NCBI RefSeq assembly: GCF_037023725.1
Contig: NZ_CP146077.1
Location: forward strand, 2,083,001 to 2,147,000
Direction: 5' to 3'
From: Pseudomonas bubulae
Lineage (GTDB): Bacteria > Pseudomonadota > Gammaproteobacteria > Pseudomonadales > Pseudomonadaceae
DNA length: 64,000 nt
Under the pieces are notes generated by a model. It saw only the letters and a list, made by a program, of their open reading frames with translations. It ran no database searches and was not told the DNA's origin. Positions 46,963 to 55,519 of the stretch are shown here, one piece after another. The translations under genes were made by a program, and so were the position numbers. Within the stretch, counting starts at the first letter, position 1. The number at the start of each line of letters is the position of its first letter.

Positions 46963-48027
46963 TTAGGCCTTCAGCGTTTTCATATCGATCACAAAGCGGT
47001 ATTTCACATCGCCTTTCACCACGCGCTCAAAGGCTTCGTTGATGTTTTTGATGTCGAGCATTTCGATATCGCAGGTAATCCCGTGCTCGGCGCTGAAATC
47101 GAGCATTTCCTGGGTTTCGGCAATGCCGCCGATCAGCGAGCCGGCCAGTACGCGCCGCTTGAACACCAGGTTGAAGGCGTTCAGTGCTGGCTCGACCGGC
47201 TCGATCAGGCCCACCAGAATGTGTACGCCGTCAAAGGTCAGGGTTTCGAGGTACGGGTTCAGGTCGTGCGGCACCGGAATGGTGTCCAGCAGGAAGTCGA
47301 AGTGCCCGGCAGCGGCTTTCATCTGTTCGGCATCGGTGGACACGATCACATGGTCGGCGCCCTGGCGACGCGCTTCTTCAGCCTTGGCTTCGGAGCGGGT
47401 GAACAGGGTCACTTCAGCGCCCAGAGCCTTGGCGAACTTGATGCCCATGTGGCCCAGGCCGCCCATACCCAGAATACCGACCTTGTCGCCCGCTTCCACG
47501 CCGTAGTGAACCAGAGGCGAGTAGGTGGTGATGCCGGCGCACAGCAGGGGTGCGGCGCTGGCCGGGTCGAGATTTTTCGGAATGCTCAGTACGAAGTGTT
47601 CGCTGACAACCATCTTGTCCGAGTAACCGCCCATGGTCAGGGTGCCGTCGATGCGGTCCGGGCTGGCGTAGGTTTGGGTCATGCCTTCCAGGCAGTATTG
47701 CTCCAGGTCTTCCTGGCAGGCCGAGCAGGTGCGGCACGAATCAACCATGCAGCCCACGCCGACCAGATCGCCGACCTTGTGTTTGGTAACTTTGTCGCCA
47801 ACGGCGGTGACCTTGCCGATGATTTCATGGCCCGGCATCAGCGGGTAAGTCGCGAAGCCCCAGTCATTGCGCGCCTGGTGGATGTCGGAGTGACAGACAC
47901 CGCAATACAGCACTTCGATCGAGACGTCGTCCGGTCGCGGTGCGCGACGGTTGAACGGCATGGGCGCCAGTGGGGCCTTGGCATTCTGGGCGGCATAACC
48001 GATAGCGTTATAAGTAACAGTGGACAT
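46963..48027 (-). CDS. Zinc-dependent NAD(P) alcohol dehydrogenase, cinnamyl-alcohol-dehydrogenase/YahK type
   Basis: A 354-residue medium-chain dehydrogenase. Catalytic zinc ligands are C42 (YCGVCHSD) and H67 (PGHEII); the structural zinc loop holds four cysteines between CMVDSC and QYC. The nucleotide motif GLGHMGIKFAKALG and following residues fit NADP-dependent aldehyde reductases. It is divergent from an AraC regulator, so a reactive-aldehyde detoxification role under that regulator is plausible. Confidence 0.93.
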   Translation of the reverse strand: MSTVTYNAIGYAAQNAKAPLAPMPFNRRAPRPDDVSIEVLYCGVCHSDIHQARNDWGFATYPLMPGHEIIGKVTAVGDKVTKHKVGDLVGVGCMVDSCRTCSACQEDLEQYCLEGMTQTYASPDRIDGTLTMGGYSDKMVVSEHFVLSIPKNLDPASAAPLLCAGITTYSPLVHYGVEAGDKVGILGMGGLGHMGIKFAKALGAEVTLFTRSEAKAEEARRQGADHVIVSTDAEQMKAAAGHFDFLLDTIPVPHDLNPYLETLTFDGVHILVGLIEPVEPALNAFNLVFKRRVLAGSLIGGIAETQEMLDFSAEHGITCDIEMLDIKNINEAFERVVKGDVKYRFVIDMKTLKA

Positions 48028-48059
48028 GAGAACCTCGCGAAACGTTGACTGTGAACAGG

Positions 48060-48073
48060 GCGCAATTTTGCGC
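48060..48073. promoter_or_regulatory. Palindrome in the alcohol dehydrogenase/AraC divergent region
   Basis: GCGCAA-TT-TTGCGC, 32 bases upstream of the dehydrogenase start. A candidate operator or leader hairpin for that gene; binding by the adjacent AraC protein is only a guess. Confidence 0.35.
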
Positions 48074-48206
48074 TTACATGCCTTTCAGGACTATGACGAT
48101 TCCTCCGCCTGTCATGCCTAATACTCCGGATTGACGGGGTGGCTGCCATTTTATTGACCAATTCTGCGAAGATGCGGCTGTCTATTCCTCCTGCGAACCT
48201 TTCTCC

Positions 48207-49100
48207 ATGCTTTTGACCCGTCACCGTGACGAGAACGCCGCTCTGGTGTCTCTGATCGAACCGCTGGCGACACAAACCGGTTTTGTGTCGACCTTGTTGC
48301 CCGAAGTCCGGGTGGTTTCTGCCTGCCGGGTAGTAGCCCGAATGCCGCAGATTTATGAGCCTAGCCTAATGGTGATTGCTCAAGGCAGTAAGTTGGCCTA
48401 TCTGGGCCAGCGCACCCTGGAATACGGTGCCGGACATTATCTGGTGCAGGCGCTGGCGGTGCCTTTTGAGTGTGAAACCTTCGCTTCGGAAGAAATGCCA
48501 TTGCTGGGTGTTGCTATCAGCATCGACCGAGCGGTACTGGGCGAGTTGGTACTGGCCATGGGCCTGGCCCCTGACCGCAGTGCAGTTGCCCAAACTCCGG
48601 AGTCGATGACCTCGGCGGTGCTGGATGACGATATGCGCCAGGCGGTCGAGCGCCTGTTGCGTTGCCTGCACGACCCTCTGGAGTGCCGGATCATGGGGCA
48701 GGCGAGGTTGCGCGAGGTGCTGTTCGCGGCCTTGCGGGGGCCGCAGGCGGGTGTGTTGCGGGCTTTGGTTGAGCAGCAAGGGCAGTTTGCCCGGGTGGCG
48801 GCGTCATTGAGCTACTTGCATGAACACTTCGCACAGCCGCTGAATGTCGAGACATTGGCCCGTTGCGCGAATATGAGCGCGTCGACCTTTCATGAGCATT
48901 TCAAGCGCAGCACCTTGTTGTCGCCGGTGCAGTATCTCAAGCGGTTGCGGCTGTTGCGGGCGCAGCAGTTGCTATTGAGTGAGGGGCTGGGGGTGGCGCA
49001 GGTGGCGGAGCGGGTGGGCTATCAGAGTACGTCGCAGTTCAGTCGGGAGTACAAGCGCTACTTCGAACGCAGCCCCGGTCATGAAGGGGTGGGGTGCTAG
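48207..49100 (+). CDS. AraC-family transcriptional regulator, YqhC-like
   Basis: A 297-residue regulator: N-terminal AraC-type sensing domain (PSLMVIAQGSKLAYLG, HYLVQALAVPFECET) and two C-terminal helix-turn-helices from about residue 195 (LNVETLARCANMSASTFHEHF; GVAQVAERVGYQSTSQFSREY). Similar regulators control the neighbouring aldehyde reductase in E. coli (YqhC-YqhD), and here too an alcohol dehydrogenase is divergent from it. Confidence 0.9.
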   Translation: MLLTRHRDENAALVSLIEPLATQTGFVSTLLPEVRVVSACRVVARMPQIYEPSLMVIAQGSKLAYLGQRTLEYGAGHYLVQALAVPFECETFASEEMPLLGVAISIDRAVLGELVLAMGLAPDRSAVAQTPESMTSAVLDDDMRQAVERLLRCLHDPLECRIMGQARLREVLFAALRGPQAGVLRALVEQQGQFARVAASLSYLHEHFAQPLNVETLARCANMSASTFHEHFKRSTLLSPVQYLKRLRLLRAQQLLLSEGLGVAQVAERVGYQSTSQFSREYKRYFERSPGHEGVGC

Positions 49101-49122
49101 CCAGCCGGTGTGACGGGCGTGG

Positions 49123-49209
49123 TGTGGGAGCGGGCTTGCTCGCGATGCGCACAGCGCAGTCTGTCAGGCAAACCTGGGCGATCCCATCGCGAGCAAGCCC
49201 GCTCCCACA
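49123..49209. repeat. REPIN, TGTGGGAGCGGGCTTGCTCG family
   Basis: Left unit from TGTGGGAGCGGGCTTGCTCG at 49123 and right unit ending in GCTCCCACA at 49209, near-perfect inverted copies with a 40-base centre. Best-preserved full REPIN in the window. Confidence 0.92.
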
Positions 49210-49221
49210 AATCCGGGGGCA

Positions 49222-49252
49222 ATAAAAAAGGCCCCCGAAGGAGCCTTTTTTA
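49222..49252. terminator. Bidirectional intrinsic terminator
   Basis: Six A, stem GGCCCC/GGAGCC with one mismatch around the CGAA loop, then six T. It separates the AraC gene and the convergent etfD gene. Confidence 0.85.
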
Positions 49253-49255
49253 GAC

Positions 49256-50920
49256 TTACATGTTCGGGTAAGTCGGCCCGCCGCCACCTTCCGGGGTTAC
49301 CCAGGTGATGTTCTGTGACGGGTCCTTGATGTCACAGGTTTTGCAGTGCACGCAGTTTTGCGAGTTGATCTGGAAGCGCTTCTCGCCGCTTTCCTGGGTG
49401 ATCACTTCGTACACACCCGCCGGGCAATAACGCTGAGCAGGCTCGTCGTAGAGCGGCAGGTTGACGCTGATCGGGATGCTCGCGTCGCGCAGCTTGAGGT
49501 GGCAAGGCTGCTCTTCTTCGTGGTTGGTGCTGGAGATGAATACCGAGCTGAGCTTGTCGAAGCTGAGTTTGCCGTCCGGCTTCGGGTAGTCGATCTTTTT
49601 GCAGTCCTTGGCCTGTTTGAGGCAGGCGTAGTCAGGCTTGGTGTCGTGCAGGGTGAACGGCAGTTTGCCGCCGAAGATGTTCTGATCAAGCCAGTTGAAA
49701 CCACCGCCCACGATAGGGCCGAACTTGTGCAGTGCCGGACCGAAGTTGCGGCTGGCGAACAGTTCGTCGAACAGCCAGCTGGCCTTGAAGGCCTCAACGT
49801 AGGTGTTCAGTGCATCACCGCCTTCGGAGTCGGCGAGCAACGAGTCAGCCACGGCCTCAGCTGCGAGCATGCCGGACTTCATCGCGGTGTGGCTGCCTTT
49901 GATCTTGGAGAAGTTCAGGGTGCCCAGATCGCAACCGATCAATGCGCCGCCGTTGAAGATCATTTTCGGCAGCGAGTTCAGGCCGCCTTTGCAGATGGCG
50001 CGAGCGCCATAGCTGATACGTTTGCCGCCTTCCAGGTACTGCTTGAGCACCGGGTGATGCTTGAGGCGCTGGAATTCGTCGAATGGCGACAGGAAGGTGT
50101 TGCTGTAGGACAGATCAACGATCAGGCCAACTACTACCTGGTTGTTTTCCAGGTGATACAGGAAAGAACCGCCGGTGTTTTCGCTGCTGATAATGTCCAG
50201 CGGCCAGCCTGCAGTGTGCACCACCAGGCCTGGCTGGTGTTTGGCCGGGTCGATTTCCCAGATTTCTTTCAGGCCGATACCGTAGTGTTGGGCATCTGCG
50301 TCGCTGTCGAGCTTGAAGCGTTCGATCAGTTGCTTGCCCAGGTGACCGCGGCAGCCTTCGGCGAACAGGGTGTACTTGCCACGCAGTTCCATGCCCGGGG
50401 TGTACAGGCCTTCCTTGGGGTTGCCTTCGCGGTCAACGCCCAGGTCGCCGGTGATGATCCCGCGAACCACATTGTTTTCGTCGAATAGCACTTCTTGAGC
50501 AGCGAAGCCCGGGTAGATTTCTACACCCAGGTTTTCGGCCTGCTGTGCCAGCCAGCGGCACAGGTTGCCCAGGGAGATGATGTAGTTGCCTTCGTTGTGC
50601 ATGGTTTTCGGCACAAACAGGTCTGGCACCTTGGTCGCGGTGCTGTCGCTGCGCAGTACATAAATATCGTCGCGGGTAACGGGAGTGTTGAGCGGAGCGC
50701 CGAGCTCTTTCCAGTCCGGGAACAACTCGTTCAGGGCGCGAGGTTCAAAGACCGCACCGGACAGGATATGAGCACCGACTTCGGAGCCTTTTTCAACCAC
50801 GCAGACGCTGATTTCTTTACCGGCTTCGGCGGCCTTCTGCTTCAGGCGGCAGGCGGCGGACAAACCGGCAGGGCCGGCGCCGACGATGACCACGTCGAAT
50901 TCCATGTATTCGCGTTCCAC
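49256..50920 (-). CDS. etfD: Electron transfer flavoprotein-ubiquinone oxidoreductase
   Basis: A 554-residue membrane-associated flavoprotein that passes electrons from ETF to ubiquinone. It has the FAD motif VGAGPAGLSAACRL at 13-26, a GW..D quinone/membrane-binding middle part, and the C-terminal 4Fe-4S ligands (CPAGVYEV; NCVHCKTCDI). The GTG start has AGGAG seven bases upstream and gives the N terminus MEREYMEFDVV found in relatives; a longer TTG reading overlaps that site. Divergent from etfBA, as PA2953 from PA2952-PA2951. Confidence 0.95.
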   Translation of the reverse strand: MEREYMEFDVVIVGAGPAGLSAACRLKQKAAEAGKEISVCVVEKGSEVGAHILSGAVFEPRALNELFPDWKELGAPLNTPVTRDDIYVLRSDSTATKVPDLFVPKTMHNEGNYIISLGNLCRWLAQQAENLGVEIYPGFAAQEVLFDENNVVRGIITGDLGVDREGNPKEGLYTPGMELRGKYTLFAEGCRGHLGKQLIERFKLDSDADAQHYGIGLKEIWEIDPAKHQPGLVVHTAGWPLDIISSENTGGSFLYHLENNQVVVGLIVDLSYSNTFLSPFDEFQRLKHHPVLKQYLEGGKRISYGARAICKGGLNSLPKMIFNGGALIGCDLGTLNFSKIKGSHTAMKSGMLAAEAVADSLLADSEGGDALNTYVEAFKASWLFDELFASRNFGPALHKFGPIVGGGFNWLDQNIFGGKLPFTLHDTKPDYACLKQAKDCKKIDYPKPDGKLSFDKLSSVFISSTNHEEEQPCHLKLRDASIPISVNLPLYDEPAQRYCPAGVYEVITQESGEKRFQINSQNCVHCKTCDIKDPSQNITWVTPEGGGGPTYPNM

Positions 50921-51466
50921 AGGTTCTCTCCTACTCAAGGCTCAACGGTATTTTTCTAATTGGAGGTTTGGCGTTTCATCCATTATTCCCTCGACGCAGG
51001 CCAAGGACGCAATGGATGAGGCGCCGCTCTCTCTATGAGGTCGGGCATTATATCTACACCACTGGCAGGGTCCAATACAAACGTTTGTTTGAATTCACTG
51101 CAACCCAGACAAATCAAAGACGCGCGGCTTAAAACTGGCCCATTTGCTGTATTGACCGCAAATGGTGTTCCGGTCAAGATACGGTCGGTTTTGCGCTCGC
51201 CGTAGGCTGATTGTCGGTTTCAAGAGCACCTCTAAAGACAGGGCACAGGCATGAGCCAGTGGGAGCCTGCCATTTTTGCAGCGGAGTTTACACGTCCTTT
51301 TGGTGGATGACTTGTTAGTCACATCGGACAGACGGTCGCAGGGGCAGTCGCTGGTACCCGTCTATTAATAAGGCAACGATCTTTGGAGGTGCCCTTGTGC
51401 TGACGAGCATCAACCGCCAGGTTCGCCTAGGCGACTTTCTTTTCACCGGAGAGTAACGAGGAATCC
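50921..51466. promoter_or_regulatory. Divergent regulatory region between etfD and etfBA
   Basis: About 545 bases with no credible gene. It holds a PsrA-type box (51078-51091), a second inverted repeat TGACT-N4-AGTCA (51308-51321), and GAGTAACGAGGA as ribosome-binding region before etfB. I could not fix -35/-10 elements for either direction. Confidence 0.6.
51078..51091. promoter_or_regulatory. PsrA-type operator
   Basis: CAAAC-GTTT-GTTTG fits the PsrA consensus (G/C)AAAC-N2-4-GTTT(G/C) exactly. PsrA is the TetR-type long-chain fatty acid sensor of Pseudomonas, and ETF genes have been reported among its targets. Binding here is inferred from the motif and position. Confidence 0.65.
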
Positions 51467-52216
51467 ATGAAGGTTCTTGTAGCTGTCAAACGAGTGGTCG
51501 ATTACAACGTTAAAGTGCGCGTCAAAGCGGACAACTCCGGCGTTGACCTCGCCAACGTCAAGATGTCGATGAACCCCTTCTGCGAAATCGCCGTGGAAGA
51601 AGCCGTGCGCCTGAAAGAGAAAGGCGTTGCGACTGAAATCGTCGTCGTCTCCATCGGCCCGACCACCGCTCAGGAACAGCTGCGTACCGCGCTGGCGCTG
51701 GGTGCTGATCGCGCCATTCTGGTCGAGTCCGCCGAAGACCTGACCTCGCTGGCCGTGGCCAAGCTGCTCAAGGCCGTTGTCGACAAGGAACAGCCACAGC
51801 TGGTGATCCTGGGTAAACAAGCCATCGACAGCGACAACAACCAGACTGGCCAGATGCTGGCTGCGTTGACCGGTTTCGGTCAGGGCACGTTCGCGTCCAA
51901 GGTTGAAGTGGCAGGTGACAAGGTTGCCGTGACCCGTGAAGTAGACGGCGGCGCGCAAACTGTTTCGCTGAAATTGCCGGCGATCATCACCACCGACCTG
52001 CGTTTGAACGAGCCGCGTTATGCGTCCCTGCCAAACATCATGAAAGCCAAGAAAAAGCCGCTTGAAGTACTGACGCCAGACGCGTTGGGTGTTTCGACTG
52101 CTTCGACCAACAAGACCCTGAAAGTGGAAGCCCCGGCTGCACGCAGCGCGGGTATCAAGGTCAAGTCGGTGGCTGAACTGGTCGAGAAACTGAAAAACGA
52201 AGCGAAGGTAATCTAA
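51467..52216 (+). CDS. etfB: Electron transfer flavoprotein subunit beta
   Basis: A 249-residue ETF beta subunit: [20 protein letters not shown] at the start, AMP-binding region, and the recognition segment ending [13 protein letters not shown]. With EtfA it takes electrons from acyl-CoA dehydrogenases such as FadE. The etfA gene follows after two bases. Confidence 0.96.
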   Translation: MKVLVAVKRVVDYNVKVRVKADNSGVDLANVKMSMNPFCEIAVEEAVRLKEKGVATEIVVVSIGPTTAQEQLRTALALGADRAILVESAEDLTSLAVAKLLKAVVDKEQPQLVILGKQAIDSDNNQTGQMLAALTGFGQGTFASKVEVAGDKVAVTREVDGGAQTVSLKLPAIITTDLRLNEPRYASLPNIMKAKKKPLEVLTPDALGVSTASTNKTLKVEAPAARSAGIKVKSVAELVEKLKNEAKVI

Positions 52217-52218
52217 TC

Positions 52219-53148
52219 ATGACTATCTTGGTAATCGCAGAACACGACGGCAAGGCACTGGCTCCGGCCACGCTGAACACCGTTGCCGCTGCCGCCAAAA
52301 TCGGTGGCGACATCCACGTTCTGGTTGCAGGCCAGGGCATTGGCGCTGTAGCCGAAGCAGCTGCGCAGATCGCTGGTGTGGCCAAAGTTCTGGTTGCTGA
52401 TAACGCGGCCTACGCCCATCAGTTGCCTGAAAACGTTGCGCCATTGGTTGCAGAGCTGGGCGCTGGCTACAGCCATATCCTGGCTGCAGCTACTTCCAAC
52501 GGCAAAAACATCCTGCCGCGCGTTGCTGCGCAACTGGACGTTGATCAGATCTCCGAGATCATTTCGGTGGTTAGCGCCGACACCTTCACTCGTCCGATTT
52601 ACGCCGGTAACGCCATTGCCACCGTACAGTCCACTGCGCCGGTCAAAGTGATCACCGTACGCGCCACCGGTTTCGACCCGGTTGCTGCGCAAGGTGGTTC
52701 GGCAGCGGTTGAAGCGGTTGCAGCGGTTCACGATGCAGGCACTTCGTCGTTTGTTGGCGAAGAGCTGGCCAAGTCGGACCGTCCTGAGCTGACCGCAGCC
52801 AAGGTTGTGGTTTCTGGCGGCCGTGGCATGCAGAACGGTGACAACTTCAAGCTGCTGTACACCCTGGCTGACAAGTTGGGCGCTGCTGTTGGCGCATCCC
52901 GCGCCGCTGTGGACGCAGGTTTCGTACCCAACGACATGCAGGTTGGCCAGACCGGTAAAATCGTTGCGCCACAGCTGTACATTGCGGTCGGTATTTCCGG
53001 CGCGATCCAGCATCTGGCCGGGATGAAAGATTCCAAGGTGATCGTTGCGATCAACAAGGACGAAGAAGCACCGATCTTCCAGGTGGCCGATTACGGCCTG
53101 GTAGCGGACTTGTTCGAAGCTGTGCCTGAGCTGGAGAAACTGGTTTAA
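52219..53148 (+). CDS. etfA: Electron transfer flavoprotein subunit alpha
   Basis: A 309-residue ETF alpha subunit with the FAD-binding C-terminal domain: [44 protein letters not shown] and [17 protein letters not shown]. Forms the heterodimer with EtfB and docks on EtfD, encoded in the opposite direction upstream. Confidence 0.96.
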   Translation: MTILVIAEHDGKALAPATLNTVAAAAKIGGDIHVLVAGQGIGAVAEAAAQIAGVAKVLVADNAAYAHQLPENVAPLVAELGAGYSHILAAATSNGKNILPRVAAQLDVDQISEIISVVSADTFTRPIYAGNAIATVQSTAPVKVITVRATGFDPVAAQGGSAAVEAVAAVHDAGTSSFVGEELAKSDRPELTAAKVVVSGGRGMQNGDNFKLLYTLADKLGAAVGASRAAVDAGFVPNDMQVGQTGKIVAPQLYIAVGISGAIQHLAGMKDSKVIVAINKDEEAPIFQVADYGLVADLFEAVPELEKLV

Positions 53149-53228
53149 TCCAGTTGCTTCACTTATAAAGGGCCCGGTTACCGGGGCGTGGGGAAGGGTA
53201 GGGCACTCAGTGTCCTGCCTGTTTTCAC

Positions 53229-53250
53229 AGCCCGGGTAACCGGGCTTTTT
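53229..53250 (+). terminator. Intrinsic terminator after etfBA
   Basis: AGCCCGG, loop GTAA, CCGGGCT followed by T. An upstream complementary copy (GCCCGGTTACC near 53171) could form an alternative long stem with GGTAACCGGGC, enclosing about 55 bases. Confidence 0.9.
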
Positions 53251-53284
53251 AATGCCTGTCAATTGTGTGGAGGGAGTGTAGGGT

Positions 53285-54103
53285 ATGGATATGCGTCAGA
53301 TCAGCAGGCTGCTGGCAGGGTTGGTGTTTTTGCCATTGCTGTCCGAGGCGGCGGGCAAATGCGAACGCCTGATCGTCACCGGCAGCCCCGATGCCCCGCC
53401 TTACCTGTGGCGTGATCCGGCCGACCCTGCCCATTTGATCGGCGCCAGTGCCGACCTGATCCAGCAGGCTGGCCACGAGCTGGGGATCAAGGTTGAAGTG
53501 CTCTATGGCGGCAAGCGTGCCCAGGCCCATGACGAGGTTCGTACCGGACGCATGGACTTGCTGCTCGATGCTCCGCTGACCGTGGCCGGGCTTTCTTCCT
53601 TCGATTACATCCACCCGCCGCTGGTGCGCAACGATTATCTGGTGTGGACGCGCAAAGATTCTCCCCTGATCTACGAAACGCCCGCAGACTTGCATGGGCA
53701 CAAGGGCGCGGTCTCGGAAAAGGCCCGTTTAAGCGAAACCTTCAATGAGTTTGCCCGTCATCAACTGACCCTGGAGCCCCAGCCCGGGTTGACCCAGGCT
53801 TTTCAGAAGCTGCTGCTGGGGCAGGCCGAGTATGTACTGGCCGGTCGTTATGCCGGTATGGTCACTGCGCAAACCCTGGGCATCGCCGATGATTTGCTGG
53901 CACATCCGCAACCTGTCGATCAGCCAGGGCTGTTTTTGGCTGTTTCCCATGACTCAGCCTGTAATGAGCCGTGGTTGCGCGGACAGCTCGCCAAAAAGAT
54001 GACAGAATTGCCCGCCTCCGGCCTGACCGAGGCGGTAGTGCAACGCAATCTGGAGCGGTGGAAAACCCAGCTGCAACAACCGCTCAGCGCCCCAAAACAG
54101 TAG
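53285..54103 (+). CDS. Periplasmic substrate-binding protein, family 3 (amino-acid type) like
   Basis: A 272-residue protein with a signal peptide (cleavage after about residue 23) and an extracellular solute-binding fold: GSPDAPPYLWRDP, LIGASADLIQQAGHELGIKVEV, GRMDLLLDAPLTV. No ABC permease lies nearby, so it may be an orphan binding protein or a sensor. It is followed at close distance by two lipoprotein genes and is probably cotranscribed with them. Confidence 0.82.
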   Translation: MDMRQISRLLAGLVFLPLLSEAAGKCERLIVTGSPDAPPYLWRDPADPAHLIGASADLIQQAGHELGIKVEVLYGGKRAQAHDEVRTGRMDLLLDAPLTVAGLSSFDYIHPPLVRNDYLVWTRKDSPLIYETPADLHGHKGAVSEKARLSETFNEFARHQLTLEPQPGLTQAFQKLLLGQAEYVLAGRYAGMVTAQTLGIADDLLAHPQPVDQPGLFLAVSHDSACNEPWLRGQLAKKMTELPASGLTEAVVQRNLERWKTQLQQPLSAPKQ

Positions 54104-54112
54104 GAATCCCTA

Positions 54113-54469
54113 GTGACAATTCGACCTCTTTTCGCTGCCCTGGCCGTTGTGGCTCTGGCGGGGTGTGCAGCCGATCCTGCGCCGAATGAACAATTGCGTT
54201 TGACCGAGCAGGCCCTGGAGCAAGCCAAGGCGGTGGGTGCAAAAGCCGATGACCTGGCCGAGCTTAAACAAGCCGAAGACAAGTTGGCCCAAGCGCTGGC
54301 CGATATGACAGATGAATCTTACAAGGACGCGCGCATGCAGGCCGAACAGGCGGAGCTTGACGCCCGCTTGGCTGAAGCTCGTGTGCTGACGCAAAAAAGC
54401 CAGGAACAATTAAACGTGCTCAATACCCGTATCGCGCGCTTGCGCAAACAACTGGCGGAGGCGCAATGA
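54113..54469 (+). CDS. DUF4398 domain-containing lipoprotein
   Basis: A 118-residue lipoprotein: GTG start, signal sequence with lipobox LAGC at C18, then a helical, Ala/Glu/Gln-rich DUF4398 region likely to form a coiled coil. Stop overlaps the next ATG (ATGA). DUF4398 and OmpA-domain lipoproteins commonly occur as a pair. Confidence 0.88.
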   Translation: MTIRPLFAALAVVALAGCAADPAPNEQLRLTEQALEQAKAVGAKADDLAELKQAEDKLAQALADMTDESYKDARMQAEQAELDARLAEARVLTQKSQEQLNVLNTRIARLRKQLAEAQ

Positions 54470-55272
54470 GCCTCAAGTCCGCAGCTTATATGGGGGCGCT
54501 AGCTATCGGCCTGAGCGGTTGCACCGGCCATCACAACAGCCAGCAGGCCTTGCAGCAGGCCGGTACCGACTTCCAGGCCGTCAAGGAAGATACCAATGTA
54601 TTGCGCATCGCTCCCAAGGACGTGATCCGCTCCGGTGAGTCCCTGGCGCGTGCTGACCGGTTGTCCAGCTATTGGGGCAGCGGTGATGACGTTGCGCATT
54701 ACGCCTACTTGAGCCAGCGTTACAGCGAAATCGCCCGTGAGCACACCCAGCAGGTGCTGAATGAAGAGCGCGCGGCCAAGCTCGAGCTGGAGCGTCAGCG
54801 ACTGCAACTGGCCTTGCGGGAGGCCAAGCTGTTAAGCGTTCAGCAGCAGGGCCAATGGCTGGAAGAGCAAATCGTCAGCCTGGCCACGACCCAGACCGAT
54901 CGTGGCCTGGTCATGACCCTGGGTGACGTGTTGTTTGATACAGGCGAAGCCGATTTGAAAAATTCGGCCAACCGCACGGTGCTCAAACTGGTGCAGTTTC
55001 TGCAACTCAACCCCAAGCGCATTGTGCGGATTGAGGGTTACACCGACAGCACGGGCGGCACGGAGGATAACCTCAAGCTGTCCATGGCCCGTGCCCAGGC
55101 AGTGGCGGATGTGCTGATCGACCTGGGTATCGACGAGAAACGTATCCAGGTGGAAGGTTATGGCGACCAGTACCCGGTGGATGTGAACGCCAGTGAGCGC
55201 GGCCGGGCCCAGAACCGTCGTGTTGAAATCGTCTTCTCGGACGAAAAAGGCCAGTTGGGCGCCGCTCGCTAA
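54466..55272 (+). CDS. OmpA-family lipoprotein
   Basis: A 268-residue lipoprotein: lipobox LSGC at C19, a helical DUF4398-like middle (about 30-135), and a C-terminal OmpA-like peptidoglycan-binding domain from 145 with GDVLFDTGEADLK, GYTDSTGGTEDNLKLSMARA and GRAQNRRVEIVF. It would tie the outer membrane to the cell wall. Translationally coupled to the preceding lipoprotein. Confidence 0.93.
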   Translation: MSLKSAAYMGALAIGLSGCTGHHNSQQALQQAGTDFQAVKEDTNVLRIAPKDVIRSGESLARADRLSSYWGSGDDVAHYAYLSQRYSEIAREHTQQVLNEERAAKLELERQRLQLALREAKLLSVQQQGQWLEEQIVSLATTQTDRGLVMTLGDVLFDTGEADLKNSANRTVLKLVQFLQLNPKRIVRIEGYTDSTGGTEDNLKLSMARAQAVADVLIDLGIDEKRIQVEGYGDQYPVDVNASERGRAQNRRVEIVFSDEKGQLGAAR

Positions 55273-55291
55273 AACCGGGATTTGCCTGGAC

Positions 55292-55379
55292 TGTGGGAGC
55301 GGGCTTGTTCGCGATTGGAGCGGCTCGGTGTGCCAGGCGTACCGCGGTGCTGCCATCGCGGGCAAATCTCGCTCCCACA
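55292..55379. repeat. REPIN, TGTGGGAGCGGGCTTGTTCG family
   Basis: Left unit TGTGGGAGCGGGCTTGTTCG and right unit ending in TCTCGCTCCCACA, inverted, with a 40-base centre. It begins 20 bases after the OmpA lipoprotein stop. Confidence 0.85.
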
Positions 55380-55519
55380 GCTGCATTGTCCGCACCCATA
55401 CAGTTACCCCCGCACTCGCGCTGTACGGCTTAGATAAGTGACAACTGTGCCCGTACACTTCTAAACTGTTCCGGTATTGTTCCCCATAAAAACAAAGCCT
55501 GAACATCGAGTGCAGCGCC

